Shown piece by piece: positions 31,725-39,100 of a stretch of 39,333 nt of DNA. How positions within the stretch are numbered: position 1 is the stretch's first letter; every line of letters begins with the position of its first letter. This stretch comes from Acholeplasmataceae bacterium. Its GTDB lineage: Bacteria; Bacillota_I; Bacilli_A; Acholeplasmatales; Acholeplasmataceae. A program made the position numbers and the translations under genes. The DNA lies in contig JAGYLU010000016.1 in NCBI GenBank assembly GCA_018400755.1, forward strand, positions 1 through 39,333. The letters are read 5' to 3'. The notes below the pieces were generated by a model, which was not told where the DNA came from, did no database searches, and saw only the letters and a program-made list of their open reading frames with translations.

Positions 31725-32286
31725 GATAGTGTCTCGAACGGGGTTCATAGGACTCATTGGCGCCAACGAGAATCAAAGGGTCGCTGTAATGAGCCGGTCT
31801 CCCGTTGATGATTCTTTGGGTTCTCGTGGCCGGCAGGCCACTCTTCACACAGATCGCTGTGAGTTTGGTCACAAACTCAGCGCGCGCCAAGAGATCGGGC
31901 ATCGGCCCGAACGGTTCCCCTCTGAAGTTGCGATCAAGTCCGCCGACAATCACGCGAATCCCGCTGTCCGCGAGATCCTCACAAATGGCAACGATTCCCT
32001 GATCGAAAAACTGGACCTCATCGATCACGACCGCGTCTGTTTCCGATGTCACATAAGCCATGACTTCGGCACTGCTTTCAACAATGACCGATGGTTTCTT
32101 GCTCATGTTGTGTGAGACAATTTCCTCGGGTGCGTCATAGCGGTTGTCGATTTTCGGTTTGAAAACGACAACGTTTTGTTTGGCATACTCCAGTCGTTTG
32201 ATCCTTCTGATCAATTCTTCGGTCTTGCCAGCGAACATCGGTCCGCACACGACTTCAATGAAGCCGTTCTTGTACGTATGGTACAT
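31699..32286 (-). CDS. tdk: Thymidine kinase (type II)
   Basis: Phosphorylates thymidine in the salvage pathway. P-loop GPMFAGKTEELIRR near residue 14, DEVQFFDQG (Walker B/lasso base) near 88, LDRNFRGEPFGPMP near 118, and the thymidine-binding YSDPLILVGANESYEPR lasso region. Start ATG 32286 with AGGAGG 9 bases ahead. 195 residues. Odd: the structural zinc site normally has C-x2-C and C-x2-C/H; here the stretches read ICVKSG and RSRHYH, leaving one Cys, so the zinc site looks degenerate. The frame is clean here, so this is probably real. Confidence 0.95.
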   Translation of the reverse strand: MYHTYKNGFIEVVCGPMFAGKTEELIRRIKRLEYAKQNVVVFKPKIDNRYDAPEEIVSHNMSKKPSVIVESSAEVMAYVTSETDAVVIDEVQFFDQGIVAICEDLADSGIRVIVGGLDRNFRGEPFGPMPDLLARAEFVTKLTAICVKSGLPATRTQRIINGRPAHYSDPLILVGANESYEPRSRHYHEVPGKPK

Positions 32287-32313
32287 GACTTTGTCCTCCT
32301 GGTGGTCATCCAA

Positions 32314-32339
32314 CAAAAAACGTGATGGTTATCACGTTA
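32314..32339 (-). terminator. Terminator of rpmE
   Basis: Minus-strand stem AACGTGAT/ATCACGTT with an AACC loop followed by TTTTTTG. It starts at the rpmE stop codon and lies just ahead of the tdk ribosome site, so tdk expression may depend on partial read-through. Confidence 0.85.
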
Positions 32340-32561
32340 TTCGTTGTCTTGCTTCTTCTCGTTCATACCGTAACGCTTGTTGAATCTTTCAACGCGTCCG
32401 GCAGCCTGAACAAATGTCTGCGTACCGGTATAGAACGGATGGCAGTTTGAACATGTGTCGACACGGATGTTTTCGGAGGTTGTTCCGACTTCGAATTCGT
32501 GACCGCACGTGGTGCAACGGACCTTCGTCACGTGGTACTTGGGATGAATTTTCGGTTTCAT
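32337..32561 (-). CDS. rpmE: 50S ribosomal protein L31 (zinc-binding type)
   Basis: MKPKIHPKYHVTKVRCTTCG with C-x-x-C near residue 16 and CSNCHPFYTGTQ with the second C-x-x-C near 37: the zinc form of L31. 74 residues with a short acidic tail. ATG 32561 has AAGGAGA 7 bases ahead; the upstream in-frame start is unlikely. It has its own promoter and terminator. Confidence 0.95.
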   Translation of the reverse strand: MKPKIHPKYHVTKVRCTTCGHEFEVGTTSENIRVDTCSNCHPFYTGTQTFVQAAGRVERFNKRYGMNEKKQDNE

Positions 32562-32580
32562 GCGTTTTTCTCCTTCCGCC

Positions 32581-32599
32581 ATGGCTTATCAGAAGCCAT
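32581..32599 (-). promoter_or_regulatory. Hairpin in the rpmE leader
   Basis: ATGGCTT/AAGCCAT, a perfect 7-bp stem with a 5-base loop, lies between the predicted transcription start (about 32611) and the ribosome site, 6 bases from it. Leaders of L31 genes are known regulatory RNAs in several Firmicutes; whether this one acts so is unknown. Confidence 0.45.
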
Positions 32600-32617
32600 A
32601 GTAAGTTTCGCCATATC

Positions 32618-32646
32618 ATTATATCACCCGGTTTGAAACCCGTCAA
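32618..32646 (-). promoter_or_regulatory. rpmE promoter
   Basis: TTGACG (32646-32641), 17 bases, TATAAT (32623-32618) on the minus strand, with TGA before the -10. Confidence 0.85.
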
Positions 32647-32686
32647 GTGAAAATGGTTCGTTATGATGCCCGTGATGCATTTGCTG

Positions 32687-32695
32687 TGCTATAAT
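32687..32695 (+). promoter_or_regulatory. Extended -10 promoter of the MFS gene
   Basis: TGCTATAAT, 26 bases before the start codon; no clear -35. Divergent from the rpmE promoter. Confidence 0.65.
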
Positions 32696-32720
32696 GGGTA
32701 GCGATGCGGAGTGAGCCCCT

Positions 32721-33983
32721 ATGAAACCTTGGATCAAGCGTTTGAACAACCACATCTATTACGGATGGATGATCGTCTTCCTGAGTGCGTTGACTTTTTT
32801 TATGAGTTCCCCTGGACAAACCTATTCCATCAGTATCTTCAACAACATCTACAAAGACACCTTCAATCTCTCCTCAACAGAAATCTCAACCGCGTATTCT
32901 CTGGCCACGGTCCTAAGTGGCGTTTTGTTGGTTTTCATGGGAAGGGCTGTTGATCGCTTTGGTGCGCGACGCATGTCGCTGTTTGTCGGCGTGATGCTCG
33001 CCTTGACCACTTTTTTCAACAGTTATGTGACCGGCTTATGGATGATGTTTGCCGGGTTCTTCTTCCTCAGATACTTCGGCCAAGGATCGATGACATTGAT
33101 CCCTAGTGCGTTGGTCCCCCAGTGGTTTGAGAAGAAACGGGCGTTTGCCATGAGCATGTCGACCGTCGGATCGTTTATCGCGACCTTGACCGTCCCAGCA
33201 TTGAACCTCTTCATGATTTCCACTTTGGGCTGGCAAGCCGCGTGGCGCGTGTGGGGAATCATCTTGTTGATTGTCTTTGTCCCCGCGGTCTTGATCCTTG
33301 GTGTCAACCGGCCTGAGGATATCGGACTTGTGATTGATAATGGCGAGACGGTTGAGACCACCGATGAATCGATTCGCCGCATGAACGCGGAAAGCTTCAC
33401 GGTCCGGGAGGCTGTTCGGACCAAAGAATTCTGGTTCTTAGGCATCATCAGTGCGATTCCAGCGATGTTCACGACCGGTCTGACTTTTCATTTCTTCAGC
33501 ATGATGAGCACCAAAGGCATCAACAATGAAGCCGCCGCTGTCATCATCGGTCTGATCGCATTCCCTTCATTTCTGATGCCTATTCTTGCCCGTCCGGTCG
33601 TCGACCGGTTCAAAACGAACCGCCTGTTGGCAGTGACGCTCATGATGATGGTCCTAAGCATGGCATTTCTGGTCATTGGCGTCACCAATCAGGTGACTGC
33701 CATTGTCTTCATCCTCTTCTATGGACTTTCGATCGCCATCCAGAGCATTACCTTGAATGTCGCTTGGCCGAACTATTTCGGGCGGAAGCATCTGGGTAGT
33801 GTGCGTGGTGCGGCGACCGTCTTCATGGTCCTTGGAAGTGCGCTTGGACCCTTACCGTTTGGAATCAACGCTGATCTCACCGGAGATTATGACATGGTCA
33901 TTTTGATGATGGCTGGGATCACCGTCATGGTGACGATGACGACGTTCTTCATGAGAAAACCAATCCGGTCGGAACTCATATGA
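32721..33983 (+). CDS. Major facilitator superfamily transporter
   Basis: 420 residues with twelve hydrophobic segments in two groups of six and a central polar loop near residue 205-225 (RPEDIGLVID). The loop 2-3 motif reads GRAVDRFGARRMS near residue 75, the MFS signature G-x3-D-R-x-G-x-R-R. The sequence resembles the oxalate/formate-antiporter-like MFS group (YYGWMIV near the N-terminus), but substrate cannot be predicted. Start ATG 32721 with GGAG 9 bases ahead. Clean frame. A single-gene unit with its own promoter and terminator. Confidence 0.88.
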   Translation: MKPWIKRLNNHIYYGWMIVFLSALTFFMSSPGQTYSISIFNNIYKDTFNLSSTEISTAYSLATVLSGVLLVFMGRAVDRFGARRMSLFVGVMLALTTFFNSYVTGLWMMFAGFFFLRYFGQGSMTLIPSALVPQWFEKKRAFAMSMSTVGSFIATLTVPALNLFMISTLGWQAAWRVWGIILLIVFVPAVLILGVNRPEDIGLVIDNGETVETTDESIRRMNAESFTVREAVRTKEFWFLGIISAIPAMFTTGLTFHFFSMMSTKGINNEAAAVIIGLIAFPSFLMPILARPVVDRFKTNRLLAVTLMMMVLSMAFLVIGVTNQVTAIVFILFYGLSIAIQSITLNVAWPNYFGRKHLGSVRGAATVFMVLGSALGPLPFGINADLTGDYDMVILMMAGITVMVTMTTFFMRKPIRSELI

Positions 33984-34037
33984 CCATCAACTGAACATCG
34001 GCGAGTCAAATCTTCAATGACATCCCATACCGTTAAA

Positions 34038-34075
34038 GAAAACCGCACCGGGATCATGATCCGATGCGGTTTTTG
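34038..34075. terminator. Bidirectional terminator
   Basis: AAAACCGCA ... TGCGGTTTTT with an inner GGATC/GATCC helix. T-runs on both strands allow it to end the MFS gene (plus) and the apbE-NusG-II-HepI unit (minus). Confidence 0.88.
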
Positions 34076-34147
34076 CTATATTTGCTTATGAACAATGGCC
34101 ATACCAAATCGCATATGTGCTTGTTTTGATTCAACTCATCCAGATCC

Positions 34148-34669
34148 TCAGACGCCTGACATCCCACTGTTCCAGATGCCCCAGACCGAGAAGAACTTCT
34201 TCGAGATGATACCTGTCATGACTCCGGCTGGAACCGAGAACAACAACATGATCGGCAAATACGCGACCACCGTCGGTGTTTCTAGCACCACAACGGCGGC
34301 GACAATCTGCCCGATGGCATGCATGATCGATCCGATCACGCTGACCCCAAGCATCGAGAAAAAGTCAAGACGTTTCATGAGTCCCATTGAAAGAAGCGCG
34401 AATATGGCTCCCGAGAAACTGAGATAAAACGTCGGCGACAAGAACTTTCCTGTCAGAAGCGCGACCAGCAAGACTCTGGCAATCGTCAGGGTCGCGGCAT
34501 TCTTGAAACCATAGACATAAAGGACGATCAGGGTCACGATGTTCGCAAACCCGAGCTTCGCACCTGGTACAGGAATGATCGGGATTGCTGATTCGACGAT
34601 GTTAAGGACAATGGCAATGGCCAAAAAATTGGCCAAAAGAATCATTTTTCGTGTCTCACTCATGGGCAT
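34148..34669 (-). CDS. Gx/heptaprenyl diphosphate synthase component I-like membrane protein
   Basis: About 173 residues, five or six membrane segments, start MPMSETRKMILLANFLAIA. Motifs IPIIPVPGAKLGFANIVTL and YGFKNAATLTIARVLLVALL are typical of the Hpre_diP_synt_I family, which resembles ECF-type S components and often sits beside apbE and NusG-II genes. The start overlaps the upstream stop as TGATG (coupled). Role in isoprenoid/quinone handling or small-molecule uptake is not settled. Clean frame. Confidence 0.85.
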   Translation of the reverse strand: MPMSETRKMILLANFLAIAIVLNIVESAIPIIPVPGAKLGFANIVTLIVLYVYGFKNAATLTIARVLLVALLTGKFLSPTFYLSFSGAIFALLSMGLMKRLDFFSMLGVSVIGSIMHAIGQIVAAVVVLETPTVVAYLPIMLLFSVPAGVMTGIISKKFFSVWGIWNSGMSGV

Positions 34670-35139
34670 CACACGATGAAGTCGGCGTCAGAGGTATCGA
34701 ACTCGACGCGGATTTTGTTCGGTAGGCAGATCAACGGTTTCCCCGTTGACACGCCTTCCCGGCTACATATGTTGTTTGGACTGGACTCCCTGATGACCTC
34801 AACGCTTCTGTCAACGTAATCATAGGCGATGATCACGATCTGGCGGATCCCTGAGATCTCATAGTCCCCTAACAAGGTAATCGTCTGGTCTTCCTCATCC
34901 ACGTAAGGATAAACAATCTCTCCCGTGGTGTCCTGAGTCCGGTGAACCGTGACTTTTCCACGGTTGAAATCGATGGTCACGATCGGTTCAGGGGTATTGC
35001 CGTAATAGATGAACGCGCGGGCAGCCTCATCGCCATAAGCGAATACCCGGTATGCGAAAAAAAGCAGGACGAAAAGGATCATGACAACAATAATCATGAT
35101 GAGGTCTCTTCTGCTTTTTTTCTGTCTTGTCGCATCCAT
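34669..35139 (-). CDS. NusG domain II-type membrane-anchored protein
   Basis: 156 residues: a basic N-terminus (MDATRQKKSRRDL), one membrane segment (MIIVVMILFVLLFFAYR), then an extracellular beta domain ending CSREGVSTGKPLICLPNKI, the conserved C...G....ICLPN pattern of the NusG-II family. Such genes lie next to rnf, apbE or Hpre_diP_synt_I genes in many Firmicutes; the exact role is unknown. It lies between apbE (2-base gap) and the HepI-like gene (overlap). Confidence 0.85.
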   Translation of the reverse strand: MDATRQKKSRRDLIMIIVVMILFVLLFFAYRVFAYGDEAARAFIYYGNTPEPIVTIDFNRGKVTVHRTQDTTGEIVYPYVDEEDQTITLLGDYEISGIRQIVIIAYDYVDRSVEVIRESSPNNICSREGVSTGKPLICLPNKIRVEFDTSDADFIV

Positions 35140-35141
35140 GG

Positions 35142-36245
35142 TTATCTGATATCCTCAAAATCAGTATCGGTCAGAAAGGTTGTCACGGTGCCGTCATTGT
35201 TGAAACGGATGACTTCGATGCCATAGTCTTCAGCGTGGGTCTCAACCCATGTCTCAAAAAGCGCTGGTGCCATTGAGAACAGCGCGGTCGACAAGGCATC
35301 AAGCAACCCTGCGTCCTCACCAATCAAGGTGACCGTGTGGTAGTATTGTTCCGGTTCGAATGAGATAGGAGAGACAATGTGATGATAGCGCTCGCCCTCA
35401 TATAAGGCGTATTGCTCATAGTCGCCACTGGTCGTGACCGAGATGTCCTTGACCTTGATCATGCCATAGGTGCCATCTGCGGCGCCGGTTCTGATCGGGT
35501 TTGCCAAAGAGACATGGAAGACACCACCTTCATCGAGACGATTCTTGTTCCCGCCCAAAGCAATCGAACTGCTGCCAGCGGAAATCGAGAAATAGGCAAT
35601 GTCCAAACCGACCAGGTAATCCTTCACCCGTTCGGTTGCGTATCCCTTTGAGATCGCCCCCAAATCAATTTTGACATCCTCATCAAGAACCGTGATGCTA
35701 TAGGTTCCGTTGTCCTCATCAAGGAGAAAGGCTGTCTCAGGAATCGAATAAGACAACGCATTGGCCTTCGTGGCCAAAAAGACATCTTCCGGAATGGCTT
35801 CAAACAAGTATCCATCCTCACCAAGAATGCCTGATTTCCAGGCGTCGACGACGTTTCCGATGGCCACATTGAAGTACCCATCGGTCGCAATCCTGAGCGC
35901 TTCCGCCTCGACAAGGAGATCATAGAGCTCTTTGTCGATCTGGATGGTTTGATTGGGTCTGGTATTGATCTCATAGATGTTCGTCATGAACCGGGAATCA
36001 GAAGGTAACGCCTCATAACTGGTTGAGAGTTCATGATAGGTCTGATAGATGGCCTCAATCTCTGATTTGATGGTGGCAGCCTGGTCATCATCACTCGCCA
36101 TAAAAGACACTGAGACAAACGTGTCCATATACTGAAAGAGGCTAAGCGAAAACATCGTTCCTTCAGGCTCATCACGGGTGTCTTTGCATGCGACTGTGGA
36201 AAGGGTCAGAACGGCCAGTATGATCGCCGTCAGTATTTTTTTCAT
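35142..36245 (-). CDS. apbE: FAD:protein FMN transferase ApbE (lipoprotein)
   Basis: Covalently attaches FMN to Thr of the (S/T)GAT motif in RnfG/RnfD-type proteins, which are encoded just upstream. N-terminal lipoprotein signal (MKKILTAIILAVLTLSTVAC, Cys 20). Motifs: MDTFVSVSF near residue 42, IDLGAISKGYATERV near 193, ISAGSSSIALGGN near 220, TTSGDYEQY and HHIVSP near 275-295, and DALSTALFSM with the metal-binding Asp near 325. 367 residues. Start ATG 36245 has AAGGAGA 7 bases ahead. Own promoter. Confidence 0.94.
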   Translation of the reverse strand: MKKILTAIILAVLTLSTVACKDTRDEPEGTMFSLSLFQYMDTFVSVSFMASDDDQAATIKSEIEAIYQTYHELSTSYEALPSDSRFMTNIYEINTRPNQTIQIDKELYDLLVEAEALRIATDGYFNVAIGNVVDAWKSGILGEDGYLFEAIPEDVFLATKANALSYSIPETAFLLDEDNGTYSITVLDEDVKIDLGAISKGYATERVKDYLVGLDIAYFSISAGSSSIALGGNKNRLDEGGVFHVSLANPIRTGAADGTYGMIKVKDISVTTSGDYEQYALYEGERYHHIVSPISFEPEQYYHTVTLIGEDAGLLDALSTALFSMAPALFETWVETHAEDYGIEVIRFNNDGTVTTFLTDTDFEDIR

Positions 36246-36276
36246 GGGCATTCTCCTTCAGGGTTCTACGTGTCTC

Positions 36277-36285
36277 ATTATATCA
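36277..36285 (-). promoter_or_regulatory. Extended -10 promoter of apbE
   Basis: Minus-strand TGATATAAT (36285-36277), 31 bases before the start; no clear -35. Confidence 0.65.
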
Positions 36286-36299
36286 CAGCCACCGAAAAG

Positions 36300-36318
36300 A
36301 AAAGGACAGCAAGTGTCC
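36300..36318 (-). terminator. Terminator of the rnf operon
   Basis: GGACA/TGTCC stem with CTTGC loop, then TTTTCTTTT, starting at the stop codon of the rnfB-like gene. The 5-bp stem is short, so read-through to apbE is likely. Confidence 0.6.
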
Positions 36319-36638
36319 TAAATCTTCACATCGACAGGCGATCCATCCGGATTCGGATGGTCTTTCAAGTATTCCAAAATGGGGTTGAAGTGTTTGTCGG
36401 CTTTACCTGGTTTGCACAGGGAAAGCTTCTTGACATCACCCTTCAGGATCGCTTCAGCAAAGGCGCGGCACCCAGGGTTACCACATGCGCCACAGTTATA
36501 GTTGGGGAGAAGCGCTTCGACAGCGTCGATGCGCGGATCTTCCTCGACTGTCAAATAACTGTTGGCAAGTGACAGGATAATCCCCAAAACGAGGGCAATC
36601 CCGCCCAAGACCAGAATCGGTAAGAGTATGTCAATCAT
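36318..36638 (-). CDS. rnfB: Short RnfB-like protein (one Fe-S domain only)
   Basis: 106 residues; family members are usually 190-330. An N-terminal membrane segment (IDILLPILVLGGIALVLGII) is followed by the conserved RnfB cluster domain: LLPNYNCGACGNPGCRAFAEA with C-x2-C-x4-C near residue 49 and the fourth Cys in SLCKPG near 74. The 2[4Fe-4S] ferredoxin domain that normally follows is absent, and the gene ends cleanly at a terminator. AAGGAGGT precedes the start. Since neighbours are clean, truncation is probably real. Confidence 0.82.
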   Translation of the reverse strand: MIDILLPILVLGGIALVLGIILSLANSYLTVEEDPRIDAVEALLPNYNCGACGNPGCRAFAEAILKGDVKKLSLCKPGKADKHFNPILEYLKDHPNPDGSPVDVKI

Positions 36639-36840
36639 TGAGCTTGACCTCCTTCATGTATTCGATGGCGTCACGGAAACCGCAACCCACCTCGTGCAAG
36701 ATGCATGAATCACACGCCTTCACGTTTCGATACGCTTCCCGACACTCATCTGAGATCGGGGTGATGGCATTCAGATACATCGTTCCGAAAAAGAGCACGA
36801 AGAGCACAAACATCGCGCCAAACAGGATCAGAAGGTTCAT
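36631..36840 (-). CDS. Small four-cysteine membrane protein in the rnf operon
   Basis: 69 residues: one membrane segment (LILFGAMFVLFVLFFGTMYL) and then a short domain with cysteines at about 33, 43, 46 and 53 (SDECREAY, KACDSC, EVGCGF). I recognise no family. It overlaps rnfA at the start (1 base) and the short rnfB at the end (8 bases), so it is surely translated with them. The cysteine spacing (C-x9-C-x2-C-x6-C) could bind an iron-sulfur cluster or zinc; this is inference. Confidence 0.8.
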   Translation of the reverse strand: MNLLILFGAMFVLFVLFFGTMYLNAITPISDECREAYRNVKACDSCILHEVGCGFRDAIEYMKEVKLND

Positions 36841-37412
36841 CAGATGATCCCTGCCAATCCCATGAACGCAAGGGCCATCAGACCGGCTGTGACCAAAGCG
36901 ATCGGCATGCCTTTCATGGCTTTGGGGACCTGAGCGGCATTCAGACGCATACGGATGGCGGTAAACGCGATAATGACAAGCGTGAACCCGAGACCTGAAC
37001 CGATTGCGAACATCATCGCTTCCGCAAAGGAGACCTGTGTTGAGACATTGGTCAAGGCAACACCGAGCACCGCGCAGTTCGAAGCGATCAAGGGCAGATA
37101 GACACCCAAGGATTTATAAAGGCTTTGGCTCACCCTCTTGATGACTAGTTCGGTCAGCTGGACAAGTGAAGCGATGACCAGAATAAAGGCGATCGTATCG
37201 ATATAGGTGATTTCAAGTGGAATCAGGATGCCATAGTAGATCGGATAGGTGATCGCTGCCGCAAGCGTCATGACAACGATGACGGCAAATCCCATACCGA
37301 CCACGGATTTCATGTTGGTTGAGACACCAAAGAAGGAACACAAACCAAGAAATTGCATGAGCACGATGTTGTTGATGAGCATCGCACCAATCAGAATGGA
37401 CAGAAGTTCCAT
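36840..37412 (-). CDS. rnfA: Ion-translocating oxidoreductase subunit RnfA
   Basis: Membrane subunit of the Rnf complex, which couples electron flow between ferredoxin and NAD+ to Na+ or H+ transport. 190 residues, six membrane segments; the two half-membrane cysteine motifs are NIVLMQFLGLCSFFGVST near the N-terminus and LIASNCAVLGVALTN near residue 110, which coordinate the shared intramembrane Fe-S centre with RnfE. Clean frame; 3 bases from rnfE. Confidence 0.95.
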   Translation of the reverse strand: MELLSILIGAMLINNIVLMQFLGLCSFFGVSTNMKSVVGMGFAVIVVMTLAAAITYPIYYGILIPLEITYIDTIAFILVIASLVQLTELVIKRVSQSLYKSLGVYLPLIASNCAVLGVALTNVSTQVSFAEAMMFAIGSGLGFTLVIIAFTAIRMRLNAAQVPKAMKGMPIALVTAGLMALAFMGLAGII

Positions 37413-37415
37413 GGC

Positions 37416-38111
37416 TTATTTCCCTCCTTTCGCTTGTCTGATGGCCACCATGCCGGCGAGCAGGAACCCAATCATGAGGAATGCGCCAGGGGGCTGGACA
37501 AGAACACCAAACGCGTAAGCATCAAGGCCCGCGTTTTCAAACAAGGTTGTCTCGAATCCAAGTGGTAGGGTCTTGCCTAAGACGAGCATACCGGTCCCAA
37601 AGAATTCTCGGAACAATCCAATCAAGGTGAGAGCAAGTGCGAAGCCGATCGAGACACCAAGACCATCAAGCATTGATCTGATGACGTTGTTCTTCGATGC
37701 GAATGACTCAGCACGTCCCAAGATGATACAGTTCACGGTGATCAAGGCGATAAAGACCCCGAGTTCGGTGGCGAGCGCCGGTGCGAACGCATCAACGAGC
37801 ATCTTCATCACCGTGACTTCGGTGGCGATGATGATGACGTAGATGGGAATGCGAACCGTTGAGGGCACAAAGTTTCTGATTGATGAGACCGAGATGTTGG
37901 TCATCGTCAGGATGATGATGACCAGGATCCCCATGCCAAGCGCACCTTCAAGGGTTGCGGTGACGGCAAGTGCCGGACACATCCCAAGGACCATGACAAA
38001 GAGTCCGTTTTCTTTGATGATGCCTTTTGAAAAGACATCAAGCAATGCCTCAGGCGCATCTGACTTCTTCTTGGAAACAGCTTTCTTGGGGACTTTCTTT
38101 ACGTCTGTCAT
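37416..38111 (-). CDS. rnfE: Ion-translocating oxidoreductase subunit RnfE
   Basis: 231 residues; homologous to RnfA with inverted topology. Cysteine motifs VMVLGMCPALAVTAT near residue 42 and LITVNCIILGRAESFA near 125. Ends GAFLMIGFLLAGMVAIRQAK. The first 22 residues form a lysine-rich extension (KKVPKKAVSKKK), longer than usual. Start overlaps the rnfG stop as ATGA. Confidence 0.95.
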   Translation of the reverse strand: MTDVKKVPKKAVSKKKSDAPEALLDVFSKGIIKENGLFVMVLGMCPALAVTATLEGALGMGILVIIILTMTNISVSSIRNFVPSTVRIPIYVIIIATEVTVMKMLVDAFAPALATELGVFIALITVNCIILGRAESFASKNNVIRSMLDGLGVSIGFALALTLIGLFREFFGTGMLVLGKTLPLGFETTLFENAGLDAYAFGVLVQPPGAFLMIGFLLAGMVAIRQAKGGK

Positions 38112-39100
38112 GATGTCACCTCCGCCATCAGCGCATCAAGCAGATCGCTGATCAGATTGAATGTGTTGGTTGCTCCACTGATGATGTCGGTGTTGCCATC
38201 AAGGGCATTGATCATATCCCCGACAATCGAGTCTAGGAAGGCTTCGTTTTTCAGATAATGGTTTGTCTGCAAGGTATGATTGTATTCATCCTTGGGCATC
38301 ATATATCCCAAAACGGTACCATCTTCGGACAACGCGACATAAAGCGCGAGTGACCCTGAGCTTGAACTATCACTGTTATAGACCCCTGAGCCAACGAGTT
38401 TGTAGATGGCTCCGATCACGTTGTCGTCATCATCATAGGCAATCGCCTTTGAGACGATCAGTTCAGATGATGGGACAAACGCACTGTCTTCCTCACTGTA
38501 GGCATAACCAAGACTTTCCTCGAACATGGCTTCGTAAGGATCAACCTCATCGACAACCTCATAATGAAGGTTGACGACCTTCAAGATGAGCTCTTTGACG
38601 GTGGCTGTTGAGGCGGATGCGGTCGCGCCTGCTTCAAGGTCACCGACATTTCTGACCTCAGCCGCTTCGACCTCGGTCCAAGGAATACCATCAAAGACAT
38701 CATAGATATAGGTCTGGATACCGCCAACATAGGTTGAGGTCTGTCTCAGGTCATTGATCTCAACATAGACCTTATCGTTTTTGATTCCGACATAGAGATC
38801 AATCACGCCATAGGCGTCTTCGGGATCATAGGTATACCCATTTCTGGCAATCGCCTGGTAGACAACACCAATGATGTTGTCGTTCGTGTCGAGTGCGTTC
38901 ATCTTTGAATGGACAATGCGGAAATTGCCTTCTTCAGGGATCTCTTCGATGATTTCCTGATCCGAGAGAATCAGGATGTCACCAAAGAGTTTGTCTTCAG
39001 GATCTTGGGGAACGAGTGGCAGGACCACAAGGTTCAAAATCACACTGATCACAATCATCACAAGCGCATTGATGATCAAAAAGAGGGTTTGACGTTTCAT
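38108..39100 (-). CDS. rnfG: RnfG-like protein with two FMN-binding-type domains
   Basis: 330 residues, longer than the usual ~190. An N-terminal membrane anchor (MKRQTLFLIINALVMIVISV) is followed by two related extracytoplasmic domains. The second ends with the flavinylation motif DGNTDIISGATNTFNLI (SGAT near residue 309), the expected ApbE target. The first, near residues 100-175, ends with EAGATASASTATVKEL, a related but altered motif (AGAT). GGAGGTGA precedes ATG 39100, which overlaps the stop of the next copy. Electron carrier subunit of Rnf. The second domain is a near-duplicate of the gene upstream. Confidence 0.85.
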   Translation of the reverse strand: MKRQTLFLIINALVMIVISVILNLVVLPLVPQDPEDKLFGDILILSDQEIIEEIPEEGNFRIVHSKMNALDTNDNIIGVVYQAIARNGYTYDPEDAYGVIDLYVGIKNDKVYVEINDLRQTSTYVGGIQTYIYDVFDGIPWTEVEAAEVRNVGDLEAGATASASTATVKELILKVVNLHYEVVDEVDPYEAMFEESLGYAYSEEDSAFVPSSELIVSKAIAYDDDDNVIGAIYKLVGSGVYNSDSSSSGSLALYVALSEDGTVLGYMMPKDEYNHTLQTNHYLKNEAFLDSIVGDMINALDGNTDIISGATNTFNLISDLLDALMAEVTS

